A stretch of 64,000 bases of DNA from Rhodococcus sp. CH91 (GTDB lineage Bacteria > Actinomycetota > Actinomycetes > Mycobacteriales > Mycobacteriaceae), in NCBI RefSeq assembly GCF_022554085.1, contig NZ_JAKFYR010000003.1, positions 230,074 through 294,073 on the forward strand, given 5' to 3'. The notes under the pieces were generated by a model that saw nothing but the letters and a program-made list of their open reading frames with translations, was not told where the DNA came from and searched no databases. A program made the position numbers and the translations under genes. Positions 8,822 to 17,422 of the stretch are shown piece by piece (position 1 is the first letter of the stretch; every line of letters begins with the position of its first letter).

Positions 8822-10384
8822 GTGTTCAGCCGCCCCTCCCTCCGCCGGCGCCGCCCCCTCTGGGGAGCCGTCGCCCTGTCCCTCGTCGGCAGCCTGGCCG
8901 TCGCAGGATGTAGTTCGGCGGTCGGCCAGGCCGACGCGGGAGCCACCGAGGGTGGCGTCCTCCGGATCGGCGAGGCCCTCGATCTCGTCCCGGCAAGCAT
9001 CTACGCCGGCGCTCCCGTCCAGGCCGCGGTCACCGGGCTGGTGTACGACACGCTGATCGACTATCCGGCAGACGGCCTCGACGCGGAACCGCATCTGGCG
9101 ACGGCCTGGGAGATCGCACCCGACGGGCTGTCCGCCCGCATCACTCTGCGCGACGACGTGACCTTCCACGACGGACGCCCGATGACCTCCGAGGACGTCG
9201 AGTTCAGCATCCGCACCTACGCGGATCCCCAGCGCGCCGGCCAACTCGCGCGCACCGCGGCCCTCATCACCGGTTACGACACGAGCGACCCGCACGCACT
9301 CGTGCTCACCCTCGCGCAGCCGGCAGCGAACCTGCTCGACCTGCTCGACATCGTCCCGATCATCGACCGCCACTCCATCGCGGACTTCGAGACCGGCACC
9401 TCCTACAACGGCACCGGTGCTTTCCGGTTCACCGAGTGGAAACCCGGCACGTCGATCACCTTCGACGCGAACGACGAATACTGGGACGGGGCACCGAACC
9501 TCGACGGCGTGGAGATCGTGATCGTGCCCGACGCGCAGACGCGCATCTCGCAGCTGCGGTCCGGCCAGCTCGACCTGCTCCTCACCGTCTCCCCACGCGA
9601 CGCCGACCAGCTCGGGGCCGACCCCAACTTCCGGATCGTCGACCAGGCGGGGGTCGAACGCACCTGGTATCTCGGCGCCGACGTCGGATCGTCCGGCCTG
9701 AGCGACGTGCGTGTGCGCCAGGCCATCGCCTACGCCGTCGACCGCAACCGGATCCTCGACGACGTCTATCGCGGACACGGCGACGTCGGCAACCTGCCGT
9801 GGCCCGAATACTCCCCGGCATACGACGCCGAACTGAATTCGACCTACACCCTCGACCAGGATCGGGCGCGGGCGCTGGTCGCGGAGGTCGGGGAGATCCC
9901 GGTCATCCCCCTCTCCTACGCCACCGGATCGATCGAAGCGGAATCGACGGCCCAGATCATCCAGGCCGACCTCGCCGCCGTCGGCATCGACACCACCCTG
10001 GTGCCGCTCGACGGTGCCACGAGCCTGAAGAATCTGATCGGCGGCACCTTCGGAGGACTGTGGGTCTACGGCCACACCTACGCGCAGTACACCCCGGCCA
10101 CCCTGCCGACCAGCGCGTTCCCGTTCAACGCCTACAAGAACACCTCCAACTTCGTCGACCCGGACTACCAGCGGGCCGTCGACACGGCATGGCGGATACC
10201 CGATCCCCGCAGCGCCGAGGCCGAGGACGCCTATCGCGCCCTCAACGCCGAACTGCTCGACAACGTCTTCGTCATCGGACTGCACAACGCCACCGGTTTG
10301 CTGGCGACCACCTCCGATCTCCACGACTTCGGCTGGTCCAAGAAAGCGGAGCTCGATCTGAGCGACGCCTATCTGGGCGGGTGA
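8822..10384 (+). CDS. ABC transporter substrate-binding lipoprotein (family 5, peptide/nickel type)
   Basis: Extracytoplasmic solute-binding protein of 520 residues. It has an arginine-rich N-terminus, a hydrophobic core and a lipobox LAVAGC (Cys30), so it is anchored to the outer face of the membrane. The body carries family-5 features such as ATAWEIAPDG, LRDDVTFHDGRPMTSEDVEFS and VRQAIAYAVDRNRI. GTG start at 8822 with AAAGGA upstream. Family 5 proteins bind oligopeptides, nickel chelates, sugars or other organic molecules; beside two dioxygenases and a P450 an organic nutrient is more likely here than nickel. First gene of a complete importer. Confidence 0.9.
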   Translation: MFSRPSLRRRRPLWGAVALSLVGSLAVAGCSSAVGQADAGATEGGVLRIGEALDLVPASIYAGAPVQAAVTGLVYDTLIDYPADGLDAEPHLATAWEIAPDGLSARITLRDDVTFHDGRPMTSEDVEFSIRTYADPQRAGQLARTAALITGYDTSDPHALVLTLAQPAANLLDLLDIVPIIDRHSIADFETGTSYNGTGAFRFTEWKPGTSITFDANDEYWDGAPNLDGVEIVIVPDAQTRISQLRSGQLDLLLTVSPRDADQLGADPNFRIVDQAGVERTWYLGADVGSSGLSDVRVRQAIAYAVDRNRILDDVYRGHGDVGNLPWPEYSPAYDAELNSTYTLDQDRARALVAEVGEIPVIPLSYATGSIEAESTAQIIQADLAAVGIDTTLVPLDGATSLKNLIGGTFGGLWVYGHTYAQYTPATLPTSAFPFNAYKNTSNFVDPDYQRAVDTAWRIPDPRSAEAEDAYRALNAELLDNVFVIGLHNATGLLATTSDLHDFGWSKKAELDLSDAYLGG

Positions 10385-10391
10385 CGCGAAC

Positions 10392-11351
10392 ATGGTGCGC
10401 TACAGCCTCCGCCGTCTGCCCTCCGCGCTGGTCGTCCTCGCCGTGGGATCCGTGGTGATCTTCACGCTGCTGCGGCTGGTGCCGGGAGATCCCGCCCTGG
10501 TTCTCGCCGGACCGGATGCTTCCCCGGAAGCACTGGCGGCCCTGCGAGCCGAACTCGGTCTCGACGGATCGCAGATCGCCCAGTACTTCACGTGGCTCGC
10601 CGGCATCGTCACCTTCGATCTCGGGCGTTCCCTCGTCCTCGGCGGTGACATCGGCGCTCTCCTGCTCGGTGCCCTGGGCAACACCCTGGCGCTGGCCGGC
10701 GCCGCCCTGCTGGTGGCACTGCTGATCGCGTTCACCCTCGCCACCGTGTCGGTGATCGTCGACCGAAAATGGTTGAACAGTCTCGTCACCGCGTTCGGGA
10801 CCGTCGCCGTGGCCATCCCCAACTTCGTGACCGGGGCGGTACTCGTCGTACTGTTCGGTGTCGTCTGGGCCGTGCTGCCCGCCGGCGGCATTCCGCGCAG
10901 GGGACTGCTCGACGATCCCGGGATCTCGGTGCAGTACCTGCTGCTGCCCGCGGTGTGCCTCGCTCTGCCCATCGCCGCGGCCCTGACCCGCTTCCTCACC
11001 GAGTCACTGCGCAGCCAGATGGCCGAACCCTATGTGACCACTGCACGGGCGCTGGGCATTTCGCGTCGACGCATCGTCCTCACCCAGGTGCTCCCCAATG
11101 CCCTGCCCGCGACGATCACCGTGCTCGGCATCCAGATCGGCCATCTGATCGGCGGGGCCGTACTCGTCGAGGCGATCTTCGCCTGGCCCGGGCTCGGGCA
11201 CCTCATCGAGCGGGCGATCGCCAGTCGCGACTACCCGGTGGTGCAGGTGATGCTGTTGTTCTCCGTGGCACTGTTCGTCGTGATCCAGCTCGTCACCGAT
11301 CTCGTCAACGCCACGCTCGACCCGCGGATCCGATTGGGAGACACCACATGA
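10392..11351 (+). CDS. ABC transporter permease, DppB/OppB type
   Basis: Inner-membrane permease of 319 residues with about six helices. The N-terminus YSLRRLPSALVVLAVGSVV and the cytoplasmic EAA loop (about residues 215-245, TARALGISRRRIVLTQVLPN) are typical of DppB. It starts 7 bases after the binding-protein stop, and its stop overlaps the next start (ATGA). Confidence 0.92.
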   Translation: MVRYSLRRLPSALVVLAVGSVVIFTLLRLVPGDPALVLAGPDASPEALAALRAELGLDGSQIAQYFTWLAGIVTFDLGRSLVLGGDIGALLLGALGNTLALAGAALLVALLIAFTLATVSVIVDRKWLNSLVTAFGTVAVAIPNFVTGAVLVVLFGVVWAVLPAGGIPRRGLLDDPGISVQYLLLPAVCLALPIAAALTRFLTESLRSQMAEPYVTTARALGISRRRIVLTQVLPNALPATITVLGIQIGHLIGGAVLVEAIFAWPGLGHLIERAIASRDYPVVQVMLLFSVALFVVIQLVTDLVNATLDPRIRLGDTT

Positions 11352-12208
11352 GCACCGCCATCTCCGCACGGCCCGAGGATTCGGTCGACGACCGGGACAG
11401 CAGATGGGCCGCGCTGGCCGGTGGCCGCGGGCTCGTCGGTGTGGTGCTGGTGGGGCTGGTCGCCGCGGCCGGTCTGCTCGCCCCGTGGATCGCACCGTAC
11501 GCACCCGACGCGCAACTCGCCGGCGCCACCCTGCTCCCGCCGAACGGTGATCACCTCCTCGGCACCGATTCCGTGGGCCGCGACATCCTGTCGCGCACCC
11601 TGTACGGCATCCGGGTCGACCTGCTCGTCATCTTCCTCGCCGTCCCCGCCGGCGCGGTGATCGGTTCGGTGCTCGGCTTGGCATCGACCCGCTTCGCCCT
11701 GCTCGACACCGCCCTCCAGCGCGCCTTCGATCTGATCCTGGCCTTCCCCACGATCATCCTGGCGATCGCGCTGACCATGGTCGTCGGACCCGGGATGTGG
11801 ACGATCGGAGCGGTGATCGTGCTCGCCGAGATCCCCGTCTTCGGCCGGCTGACCCGAACCTCGGTCCTCACCGTCCGGCAGGCGCCCTACGTCGAGGCCG
11901 CACGCACGGTGGGCGCGAGCGAGGGGTGGATCCTGCGCCGTCACGTGCTGCCCAACAGCCTCGAACCGCTCACCGTGCAGCTCGCACTCGCGATGTCGGT
12001 GGGAGTGTTCATCGAAGGCGCGATGAGCTTCCTCGGCCTCGGTATCACCCCACCCACTCCGTCGCTCGGCTCCCTCATCAAGGAGGGCACCCAGAATGCC
12101 TACCACTCACCGTTGTTCGTCGCCGGACCGCTCGCCGTGGTCGTCGTCCTGGTTCTCGGACTGCTGTTGATCTCGCAATCCCTCGCTGCCCGCTCACGTC
12201 GGCGATGA
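11348..12208 (+). CDS. ABC transporter permease, DppC/OppC type
   Basis: Second permease, 286 residues. It has an N-terminal helix after a short cytoplasmic tail, the DppC-typical LLGTDSVGRDILSRTLYG stretch, and an EAA loop AARTVGASEGWILRRHVLPN. The ATG at 11348 overlaps the upstream stop by 4 bases, indicating translational coupling. Pairs with the DppB-type permease to form the channel. Confidence 0.92.
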   Translation: MSTAISARPEDSVDDRDSRWAALAGGRGLVGVVLVGLVAAAGLLAPWIAPYAPDAQLAGATLLPPNGDHLLGTDSVGRDILSRTLYGIRVDLLVIFLAVPAGAVIGSVLGLASTRFALLDTALQRAFDLILAFPTIILAIALTMVVGPGMWTIGAVIVLAEIPVFGRLTRTSVLTVRQAPYVEAARTVGASEGWILRRHVLPNSLEPLTVQLALAMSVGVFIEGAMSFLGLGITPPTPSLGSLIKEGTQNAYHSPLFVAGPLAVVVVLVLGLLLISQSLAARSRRR

Positions 12209-12237
12209 GCCGGTTCTCCGACCGCAAGGAATCTCCC

Positions 12238-13866
12238 GTGTCCCCTGCACTTCTCACCGTCCGCGACCTGCACATCGACTTCGGTACCGGCACACCCGCC
12301 GTCGCCGGTGCCTCCTTCGAGATCCATCCCGGCGAGATGGTGGCCATGGTCGGCGAGTCGGGCTCCGGAAAATCCATGACGGCCCGCGCGATCCTCGGAC
12401 TGCTCCCCGAAAGCGCCGGCACCACCGGATCGATCGTTCTCGACGGCACCGAGATCCTCGGCGCCGAGGAGAGCGAGCTGAATCGGTTGCGCGGCACGAA
12501 GGTCGCGTTGATCTTCCAGGAACCGCAGAGTGCTCTGAATCCGGTGCGCCGTATCGGATGGCAACTGCGCGAGGCGTTCCGCGCGCACCGGTCGCTGTCG
12601 AAGGCCGATGCGCGCCGCGCCGCGATCGATCTGCTCGAGCAGGTCGAGATCCCCGATCCGCATCGGCGGGTGGACTACTTCCCCCACCAGTTGTCCGGCG
12701 GGCAGAAGCAACGGGTCGCGATCGCGCTGGCACTGGCCGGCGAGCCCGGCCTGCTGGTCGCCGACGAGCCGACCACCGCTCTCGATGTCACGGTGCAGGC
12801 CGAGATCCTGGCTTTGCTCGACCGGATCCGGCACCGGACCGGGATGGGCGTCCTGCTCATCACCCACAACATGGGTGTGGCCGCCCGCTACGCCGATCGC
12901 GTGCTGGTGATGCGGCACGGATCGGTCGTCGAAACCGGCAGCGTCCATTCACTGTTCGCCGCACCCGAACACCCCTACACCCGGACGCTGCTGGCGTCGG
13001 TGCCGCGACTGCCCGAACCGGGAACCACTGCTGCAGTCGAATCCGGCGGGTTCGACGAGACCGTCCTCGCGTTCGAGGACGTCACCGTCACCTATCCGGC
13101 ACGGCACGGCACTCCGGCCTTCTCGGCCGTGGACGGGGTCCGTCTCACCGTCCGACGTGGGGAGGTGCTCGGGCTGGTCGGCGAATCGGGTTCGGGTAAG
13201 ACCACGCTCGGGCGGGCCGCTCTCGGACTCGTTCCGGCGAGTGCCGGGCGGGTGGTGTTCGACGGTCACGATCTCGGCACCCTGTCCGCGCGCGAGATCC
13301 GGGAGATCAGACGCACTGTCGCGGTCGTCCAGCAGGATCCGGCCGCCTCGCTGGACCCGAAACTCACCGTCGCGGCGAGCATCCGCGAGCCCCTGGACGT
13401 GCACCGGGTGGGCACCGCCGCGGACAGGCGCCGGCGAGTGCTCGACCTGCTCGACGCCGTCCGCCTGCCCGCATCGCTCGCCGGTCGCTTCCCGCACCAG
13501 CTCTCCGGTGGGCAGAAGCAGCGGGTCGTGCTGGCGCGGGCCCTCGCGCTGGGGCCCCGCTTGCTCGTCGCCGACGAACCCACCAGCGCGCTCGACGTGT
13601 CACTGCAGGCCGAGATGCTCGACCTGTTCACCGAGATTCAGCGCGAACTCGGATTCGCCTGCCTGTTCATCAGTCACGACCTGGCCGTCGTGCACCGGGT
13701 CGCCGATCGCGTGGCGGTGCTGCACTCCGGATCGGTGGTCGAGGTCGGGCCTGTGGGGTCGGTGTTCTCCACACCCCGCGAAGCGTACACGAAGGCGTTG
13801 CTCGCAGCGGTCCCCGATCCCGATCCGCCCGTCCGGCAGCAGGCAGCCGAGCCCGTGGCGGTCTGA
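12238..13866 (+). CDS. Fused double ABC ATPase (DppD-DppF type)
   Basis: Both ATPase subunits of the importer in one chain of 542 residues. Domain 1 has Walker A GESGSGKS (39-46), the signature LSGGQKQR and Walker B LLVADEPTTALD. Domain 2 has GESGSGKT (about 315), LSGGQKQR and LLVADEPTSALD. Each ends with the oligopeptide-type C-terminal region (APEHPYTRTLL, REAYTKALL). I use the GTG at 12238 because AAGGA lies 6 bases before it; an ATG at 12205 overlapping the permease stop is the alternative. Completes the five-component importer. Confidence 0.92.
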   Translation: MSPALLTVRDLHIDFGTGTPAVAGASFEIHPGEMVAMVGESGSGKSMTARAILGLLPESAGTTGSIVLDGTEILGAEESELNRLRGTKVALIFQEPQSALNPVRRIGWQLREAFRAHRSLSKADARRAAIDLLEQVEIPDPHRRVDYFPHQLSGGQKQRVAIALALAGEPGLLVADEPTTALDVTVQAEILALLDRIRHRTGMGVLLITHNMGVAARYADRVLVMRHGSVVETGSVHSLFAAPEHPYTRTLLASVPRLPEPGTTAAVESGGFDETVLAFEDVTVTYPARHGTPAFSAVDGVRLTVRRGEVLGLVGESGSGKTTLGRAALGLVPASAGRVVFDGHDLGTLSAREIREIRRTVAVVQQDPAASLDPKLTVAASIREPLDVHRVGTAADRRRRVLDLLDAVRLPASLAGRFPHQLSGGQKQRVVLARALALGPRLLVADEPTSALDVSLQAEMLDLFTEIQRELGFACLFISHDLAVVHRVADRVAVLHSGSVVEVGPVGSVFSTPREAYTKALLAAVPDPDPPVRQQAAEPVAV

Positions 13867-13903
13867 CACCGGACATACCCCGCCGGAAGCGCTTCGGAAA
13901 ACG

Positions 13904-14410
13904 TCAGAGGCGCTTCAGGAAACTGAAGAAGCCCGGGGTGTGCACCTCGCGCAGGCGGGTGAGCTTGCGGTAGGAGATCAGCCAGACACCGTCGACCTTG
14001 CGGTACTCCTCGTGGTAGTGACCCCACCCGTGGAGCGACTCCTCGACACCGTCGTTGTCCCACCACAACTGATCCTCCATCGCCCAGATCCCCCGGGCGG
14101 TGGTGTCGGATTCGAGGACGATCTCCGGGCAGTGACCGTGATGTGCCGAGGTGACCGGCACCGGGCCGTCGAGGAAGTTGCTGATGGCGCGGGTGAGCGG
14201 CTCGCGGCCGACCACGCGGCCGGCTTCCTCACCGGTGCGCGGTTGCTTGTCGCTGGGGAGCCCACCCCAGGTCTCGCTCACCACGTCCTCGGTGTGCAGG
14301 GTCGGATACAGCTCCCACTGCTTGGTGTCCATCACGCGCAGACGTGCCGAGAAGACCTGCTGGATCTGGTGGATGGCCAGGAGTTGTTCGGCCGCAGACA
14401 AAGTGATCAT
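13904..14410 (-). CDS. SnoaL/NTF2-fold protein resembling bile-acid 7-alpha-dehydratase (BaiE-like)
   Basis: Small single-domain protein of 168 residues in the SnoaL_4/NTF2 superfamily, which includes steroid isomerases and dehydratases and the small subunits of Rieske oxygenases. As I remember BaiE, the length is the same and a region around His90-Ile97 (HHGHCPEI) matches its HMGHTPEI active-site stretch; Asp28 also aligns with the catalytic Asp35. The tyrosine expected five residues before that Asp appears to be Arg here, so dehydratase chemistry is not assured. It overlaps the second SnoaL gene by 4 bases (ATGA). With KshA-, HsaA- and HsaC-like enzymes nearby, a steroid dehydration or isomerisation role is a reasonable inference. 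Confidence 0.75.
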   Translation of the reverse strand: MITLSAAEQLLAIHQIQQVFSARLRVMDTKQWELYPTLHTEDVVSETWGGLPSDKQPRTGEEAGRVVGREPLTRAISNFLDGPVPVTSAHHGHCPEIVLESDTTARGIWAMEDQLWWDNDGVEESLHGWGHYHEEYRKVDGVWLISYRKLTRLREVHTPGFFSFLKRL

Positions 14411-14895
14411 CGGGACGCCTTCGCGAGCAGCTCACGAGCCGCTGCGCTGCCGTCGAGCAGTCGCGCGGTGCGGCGCTTGATCTTCCAGCGTCCGTCGAGA
14501 CGCGCGAGCTCGAAGCGGTTGGCCGTCACCCGCCATACCCGGTAGGAGTCGGAATCGTCGAGGTTGCGGCGCAGCAACAGCGAGTGGCAGGTCGCGACGG
14601 CGGTGTCGCCGTCGACCCGGATGTGGACCGGGTCGAGCAGATGGCCGCATCCTTCGTTGATGTAGTCCTGGTGGGGCCGGGTGCGCACCATCTCGGTGAT
14701 CGCGTCACGGCCTTCCATCACCCGGATGTCGATGTCGTAGACGGCATCTTCGGCCCACAGCTCCCCGACCGCGTCGGCGTCGCCGGCGTCGACGGCCGGA
14801 CCGTAGGCCGTGAGCACCTCGTGGATGGCAGCCTTGTCCTCGAGGAGCTGCACCCGCTCGAGGAGCGAGGCCACCAGGTCTGCGGTGTCGGTCAT
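14407..14895 (-). CDS. SnoaL-like (NTF2 superfamily) protein
   Basis: A 162-residue NTF2-fold protein: helix AAIHEVLTAYGPAVDAGDADAVGELW, then the beta-cone with DAVYDID, the central strand VATCHSLLL and the closing GRWKIKRRTARLL. The family includes dehydratases, isomerases and oxygenase beta subunits. The ATG at 14895 has GGAAGG 6 bases upstream. It is the first gene of a two-gene operon with the BaiE-like gene and is divergent from the HsaA-like hydroxylase, so it probably acts in the same pathway. No catalytic assignment is possible from sequence alone. Confidence 0.8.
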   Translation of the reverse strand: MTDTADLVASLLERVQLLEDKAAIHEVLTAYGPAVDAGDADAVGELWAEDAVYDIDIRVMEGRDAITEMVRTRPHQDYINEGCGHLLDPVHIRVDGDTAVATCHSLLLRRNLDDSDSYRVWRVTANRFELARLDGRWKIKRRTARLLDGSAAARELLAKASR

Positions 14896-14988
14896 GTCGA
14901 TCCTTCCGGGACGAGCGGTCACGGTGAGGGCATCACTGTGCTGTCCGTCTCTTTGTACCGAGGGCCGGTGCCCCCTGCCCCGGCCGTC

Positions 14989-14999
14989 CCGTTGAACGG
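14989..14999. promoter_or_regulatory. Short palindrome in the SnoaL/HsaA-like divergent spacer
   Basis: CCGTT-G-AACGG, perfect 5-base arms, roughly mid-way between the two divergent genes. A possible regulator half-site; short enough to be chance in GC-rich DNA. Confidence 0.3.
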
Positions 15000-15048
15000 A
15001 AATATCGGTGCGCGCTCACATCACAGCTGGGACTGTTCGACGTACCAC

Positions 15049-15122
15049 ACCTGCACACCGCGCAGGTCGCTCCGTTCGGCGGAGCACACCCCCTCCACGC
15101 AGACCCGGCTGGTCAGCAGCCG
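15049..15122 (+). promoter_or_regulatory. Structured 5' leader of HsaA-like gene (three tandem hairpins)
   Basis: Three perfect 6-base hairpins follow each other: ACCTGC/GCAGGT (15049-15067), GCTCCG/CGGAGC (15069-15085) and CGGCTG/CAGCCG (15106-15122), with loops of 7, 5 and 5 bases. The last ends 21 bases before the start codon and just before the ribosome site AGGAAGAG. It could be a regulatory leader; it matches no riboswitch I recognise. Confidence 0.4.
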
Positions 15123-15143
15123 ATTCCAGGAAGAGTCACCGTC

Positions 15144-16316
15144 ATGGGTCAGGTATTGGACAGGATCATGCAGCACGCGGACGAGATCCGCGCCGAGGGT
15201 ATCGAAGGCGACAAGATCATGCGCCTCACCGACACCACCGCGAAGCGCCTGCGTGACTCCGGCATCATCCGCACCTTCCAGCCGAAAGAGTACGGCGGTT
15301 TCGAAGGCCACCCGCGCGAGGCGGCCGAGACCATCATGGCTCTCGGTGCGCTCGACGGCGCCACGGGCTGGGTCGCCGGCATCGTCGGTGTCCACCCCTG
15401 GGAGCTCGCCTTCTTCGATCCCAAGGCTCAGGAGGAGATCTGGGGCGACGACAACGACATGTGGATGGCGTCGCCGTACGCACCCATGGGTGTCGCCGTG
15501 CCGGTCGACGGAGGCTACATCCTCAACGGCCGCTGGTCGTTCTCGTCGGGCACCGACCACTGCGGCTGGGTCATGATCGGCGCCGCCGTCGGTGACAAGG
15601 ACGGCAACCGCACCGGCAAGGTGCTGCACGTCGTGCTCCCCCGCTCCGATTACGAGATCGACCAGGACAGCTGGAACGTCATCGGCCTGCGCGGTACGGG
15701 CTCGAAGGACCTCATCGTCAAGGACGCCTTCCTTCCGGAGCACCGCACGATCGACGCCGATATCGTCCTCAGCGGGAACGGCTGGCGGCACGCGGGTCGC
15801 GACGAGACGCTGTACAAGTTCCCGTTCTCGTACATCTTCCCGCTCGGCATCACCTCGTCGCTGATCGGCATGACCGAGGGTGCGCTGGCCTGCTACATCG
15901 CAGCGCAGAAGGAGCGCGTCCAGGTCTCCGGTGTCCCCATCAAGGAGGACCCCTACGTTCTGTTCGCGATCAGCGAGGCCGCCTCCGAGATCTCCGCATC
16001 GCGACTCGCGCTGCTCGAGACCGTCGACCGCTTCTGGGACAAGACGGACCGCGGTGAGGAGATCAGCTTCGAGGAGCGCGCCATCGGGCGTCGCACCCAG
16101 ATCTCGGCCGCGTGGCGCGCTGTGCGGGCGATGGACGAGATCTTCGCGCGTGCCGGCGGTGCAGCGGTGCACCTGAAGACTCCGATGCAGCGTTTCTGGC
16201 GTGACGCGCACGTCGGCCTGACGCACGCCATCCACGTGCCCGGCATGATCTACCACTCCGCGGCCCTGACGCAGCTCGGTGGCGACCCGCAGGGTCCCTA
16301 CCGCGCAATGATCTGA
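15144..16316 (+). CDS. HsaA-like flavin-dependent phenol hydroxylase (acyl-CoA dehydrogenase fold)
   Basis: Oxygenase component of a two-component flavin monooxygenase of group D, 390 residues. The sequence follows the HsaA pattern throughout: QPKEYGGFEG, STGWV-like GATGWVAGIVGVHPWE, SPYAPMGVAVPVDGGY, SGTDHCGWV, WNVIGLRGTGSKDLIVKD and the C-terminal RFWRDAHVGLTHA. HsaA ortho-hydroxylates the phenolic A ring of secosteroids using FMNH2 from HsaB. The next gene encodes the matching catechol dioxygenase 27 bases downstream, so the pair makes and cleaves a catechol. No HsaB-like reductase is in the window, so reduced flavin must come from elsewhere. Substrate specificity within the family is open. 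Confidence 0.85.
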   Translation: MGQVLDRIMQHADEIRAEGIEGDKIMRLTDTTAKRLRDSGIIRTFQPKEYGGFEGHPREAAETIMALGALDGATGWVAGIVGVHPWELAFFDPKAQEEIWGDDNDMWMASPYAPMGVAVPVDGGYILNGRWSFSSGTDHCGWVMIGAAVGDKDGNRTGKVLHVVLPRSDYEIDQDSWNVIGLRGTGSKDLIVKDAFLPEHRTIDADIVLSGNGWRHAGRDETLYKFPFSYIFPLGITSSLIGMTEGALACYIAAQKERVQVSGVPIKEDPYVLFAISEAASEISASRLALLETVDRFWDKTDRGEEISFEERAIGRRTQISAAWRAVRAMDEIFARAGGAAVHLKTPMQRFWRDAHVGLTHAIHVPGMIYHSAALTQLGGDPQGPYRAMI

Positions 16317-16343
16317 TCCCCTTCCACTTTCGAGGACGATGAC

Positions 16344-17255
16344 ATGACTGAACTGAGAGGTCTCGGCTACCTCCGCATCCAGACGCAGGACGTGCCGCGC
16401 TGGCGCGCCCTGCTCCTCGACGGGCTCGGCATGGCCGAGGGATCCGGCCCTGAGCCGGAGGGTTTCTACGCCCGTATCGACGAACGTCGCTCCCGCATCC
16501 AGGTGCTGCCCGGCGAGTCCGACAAGGCTCTGGCCGTGGGCTGGGAGGTGCGTGACGAGTTCGCGCTCGAGCGGGTGCGCGAGGCCGTCGAGAAGTCGGG
16601 ACGCGCCGTCGAGGTGCTCTCGCGCAAGGAAGCGACCTATCTCGACGCAGAGGGCGCCATCGCGTTCCAGGATCCGGCCGGCACCCGCCTGGAGGTCTTC
16701 TACGGGCCCGTGCTCGACCACAGCCCCGTGGTGACCCGTTTCGGCGGGCGCTGGGTGACCGGTGGCCTCGGCCTCGGCCACGTGGTGCTGCCCACCGCGA
16801 ACTTCGGCGAGACGTACGACTTCTACACGCAGGTGCTGGGCTTCCTGCCGCGCGGTTCGATCCGGCTCGACGAGGAGGGCCTCGTACGCGTGCGCTTCCT
16901 CGGCATCAACGAGCGCCACCACAGCCTCGCGCTGTGCCCGGCCCCGCCGACGGAGGAGCCCGGCCTGGTGCACCTGATGACCGAGGTCGACACCCTCGAT
17001 GCGGTCGGCCAGGCGCTGGATCGGGTGAACAAGCTCGATTTCTCGATCTCGTCGACGCTCGGCCGTCACACCAACGACAAGATGATCTCGTTTTACGTCC
17101 GGGCGCCCGGAGGCTGGGATCTCGAGTTCGGTACCGAGGGCATGCTCGTCGACGAGCGGCACTACACGTCCGAGGAGATCACCGCCGACGCGTACTGGGG
17201 CCACGATCAGTCGGGCTCCGAGCCGCTGAAGGCGTTCATCCCGCCGACTGCCTGA
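16344..17255 (+). CDS. HsaC/BphC-like extradiol (meta-cleavage) catechol dioxygenase
   Basis: Two-domain vicinal-oxygen-chelate dioxygenase of 303 residues that opens a catechol ring next to the hydroxyls. The Fe(II) ligands sit where expected: His146 in GLGHVVL, His210 in GLVHLM and Glu261 in WDLEFG. The second-shell residues of the family are also present (His192/His193 in RHHSLAL, His242 in GRHTND, Tyr251). It lies 27 bases behind the HsaA-like hydroxylase, as in secosteroid catabolism. The hydrolase that normally follows (HsaD) is absent nearby. A strong terminator at 17285 ends the operon. Confidence 0.9.
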   Translation: MTELRGLGYLRIQTQDVPRWRALLLDGLGMAEGSGPEPEGFYARIDERRSRIQVLPGESDKALAVGWEVRDEFALERVREAVEKSGRAVEVLSRKEATYLDAEGAIAFQDPAGTRLEVFYGPVLDHSPVVTRFGGRWVTGGLGLGHVVLPTANFGETYDFYTQVLGFLPRGSIRLDEEGLVRVRFLGINERHHSLALCPAPPTEEPGLVHLMTEVDTLDAVGQALDRVNKLDFSISSTLGRHTNDKMISFYVRAPGGWDLEFGTEGMLVDERHYTSEEITADAYWGHDQSGSEPLKAFIPPTA

Positions 17256-17284
17256 TTTCCCCGGCCTCTCGGCCCGTTCGGAAG

Positions 17285-17316
17285 ATGCACCGCGACCCTG
17301 GTCGCGGTGCATTTTT
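17285..17316 (+). terminator. Intrinsic terminator after extradiol dioxygenase gene
   Basis: Perfect 12-base stem ATGCACCGCGAC (17285-17296) with GTCGCGGTGCAT (17301-17312), 4-base loop, and a run of five T. Confidence 0.92.
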
Positions 17317-17376
17317 CGTTCTTCCTGAAATTCGTTCTTTTCGTCGAGCGCTTCCGGCGCTACAGTCTTAGGCATT

Positions 17377-17394
17377 ATTGATCGGTCGATCAAT
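17377..17394. promoter_or_regulatory. Operator site 1 of the ATTGATCG family
   Basis: ATTGATCG-GT-CGATCAAT, perfect 8-base arms, 28 bases before the start codon of the first IclR gene. Two further copies lie at 18118-18135 and 19769-19786. Confidence 0.85.
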
Positions 17395-17422
17395 CACCGC
17401 ACGACACACCTCGGAGAAGAAC

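Noticed and set aside
6896-10393. Very long minus-strand open frame (1165 codons) across the TauD and binding-protein genes
   Set aside because: Antisense shadow of three well-supported genes; low-complexity Val/Gly/Asp composition typical of frames opposite high-GC codons.
13867-13903. GAAGCGCTTC palindrome between the ATPase and SnoaL genes as terminator
   Set aside because: Stem is short and imperfect with no T-run; not reported as a feature.
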